Shown here in pieces: positions 63,081 through 64,000 of a DNA stretch of 64,000 nt. Within the stretch, counting starts at the first letter, position 1. Each line of letters begins with the position of its first letter. Source of the DNA: Bacillus sp. V5-8f (lineage in GTDB: Bacteria; Bacillota; Bacilli; Bacillales; DSM-1321); assembly GCF_002863565.1 (NCBI RefSeq), contig NZ_PGUW01000003.1, positions 1 to 64,000 on the forward strand, read 5' to 3'. The notes below the pieces were generated by a model that was given only the letters and a program-made list of their open reading frames with translations, did no database searches and was not told the DNA's origin. The position numbers were made by a program, and so were the translations under genes.

Positions 63081-64000
63081 TTACTCGACTGAGGCAGCTT
63101 CTGCTTGTTTTATTGTAAATTCCCCATTAGCTACATCAATCAATATTCTTTGCCCTTTATGGACATTGCCTTTTAGAAGCTCTTCGGATAGGAAATCTTC
63201 AACATGTTTCTGAATAGCTCTCCTGATTGGGCGGGCCCCATATTCCGGATCAAATCCTTCTTCAGCTATTTTTTCCTTAGCCGCATCGGTAAGCTCCACC
63301 AGGATATCCTGTTCTTTTAGACGGATAGTAAGCTGGTCTGCCATCAACGTTACAATCTCTTTCAGATGTTTCTTCTCTAGAGAATGGAAGACGATGGTTT
63401 CATCGATACGGTTCAAAAATTCTGGACGGAATGCCCGTTTTAGCTCTTCCATTACCTTTCCTTTCATATCCTTGTAGTCCTGACCTTCATCATGGATATT
63501 AAAGCCGACATATTTATTCCGTTTCAAGGCCTCGGCACCTACGTTTGATGTCATGATCAATATCGTATTACGGAAATCCACTGCACGTCCTTTAGAATCT
63601 GTCAATCTTCCATCTTCAAGGACTTGAAGCAAGATATTGAACACATCCGGGTGAGCCTTCTCAATTTCATCAAGCAGGACGACAGAGTAAGGTTTCCTGC
63701 GGACCTTTTCTGTCAATTGGCCGCCTTCTTCATACCCTACGTACCCTGGAGGGGATCCAACCAGGCGGGAAGTCGAGTGTTTCTCCATATATTCAGACAT
63801 ATCAATCCGGATCATGGCATCTTCGTCCCCGAAGATTGACTCAGCAAGCGCACGTGCGAGCTCAGTTTTCCCCACACCTGTAGGACCGAGGAAGATGAAA
63901 GAACCAATTGGACGTTTAGGGTCTTTCAAACCTGCGCGTGCACGTCGGACTGCTTTTGCTACTGCTTTTACAGCTTCTTCTTGCCCGATCACACGTGAAT
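63081..64000 (-). CDS. clpC: ATP-dependent Clp protease ATP-binding subunit ClpC, C-terminal part
   Basis: Only the last 306 or so codons are in the window; the frame is open at the right edge. This is the second AAA+ module: [11 protein letters not shown], Walker [19 protein letters not shown], Walker [13 protein letters not shown], sensor 1 LIMTSNVGA, and the C-terminal D2-small domain ending in [20 protein letters not shown]. ClpC with ClpP and adaptors such as MecA degrades proteins. CtsR control would act at the operon promoter, which is outside the window. Confidence 0.97.
   Translation of the reverse strand, partial: SRVIGQEEAVKAVAKAVRRARAGLKDPKRPIGSFIFLGPTGVGKTELARALAESIFGDEDAMIRIDMSEYMEKHSTSRLVGSPPGYVGYEEGGQLTEKVRRKPYSVVLLDEIEKAHPDVFNILLQVLEDGRLTDSKGRAVDFRNTILIMTSNVGAEALKRNKYVGFNIHDEGQDYKDMKGKVMEELKRAFRPEFLNRIDETIVFHSLEKKHLKEIVTLMADQLTIRLKEQDILVELTDAAKEKIAEEGFDPEYGARPIRRAIQKHVEDFLSEELLKGNVHKGQRILIDVANGEFTIKQAEAASVE

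Overview
This window is a chromosomal segment of a Gram-positive, endospore-forming bacterium of the family Bacillaceae. The evidence is gene order and protein similarity to Bacillus subtilis, recalled from memory because no search was possible: one long minus-strand block carries clpC, radA, disA, the yac genes, the rpl/rpo cluster, the str, S10, spc and alpha operons, and rplM-rpsI, and sporulation genes (pdaB, kbaA, gerD, cwlD, sigH) lie in their usual places. The genus cannot be fixed. The contig is reversed relative to the usual map, so almost everything reads on the minus strand.

Layout. 1-300: the 5' end of a 16S rRNA gene with tandem rrn promoters. 340-5420: a sporulation and cell-envelope cluster (small conserved gene, pdaB, kbaA, gerD, salA, cwlD, ybaK). 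5421-14160: an accessory region between ybaK and rpsI, where B. subtilis carries only ybaJ. It holds a GYPG-repeat protein, a lysine/glutamate/serine repeat protein, three CotB-like small-beta-barrel proteins (one with five near-identical 171-bp repeats), an ArsB/NhaD-type transporter, and relics of mobile and metabolic DNA (an IS3-type end, the tail and head of a carboxynorspermidine operon, a tyrosine-recombinase fragment). 14162-33676: rpsI-rplM, truA, the ECF transporter module, then the alpha, spc and S10 operons. 34226-38951: tuf, fusA, rpsG, rpsL, L7Ae-like gene. 39193-50678: rpoC, rpoB, ybxB, rplL, rplJ, rplA, rplK, nusG. 50872-62745: secE, rpmGB, sigH, rae1, rlmB, mrnC, cysS, cysE, a Cys T-box, gltX, ispF, ispD, yacL, disA, radA. 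63081-64000: the 3' part of clpC.

Most of the window is translation and transcription machinery with readable promoters, an L10 leader, a probable L13 leader, a cysteine T-box and intrinsic terminators. No frameshift is seen in the core genes.

The most interesting parts are (i) the probable spore-coat island at 5822-11582, whose parts resemble a CotB/CotG-type locus but are rearranged and expanded; (ii) an unusually long, highly structured intergenic stretch at 18410-18913 between rplQ and ecfA1, with two terminator-like ends and a compact multi-hairpin junction; (iii) pseudogene relics at 13431-14110 that record a lost polyamine operon and an integrative element; and (iv) a LexA-type box on the radA promoter.
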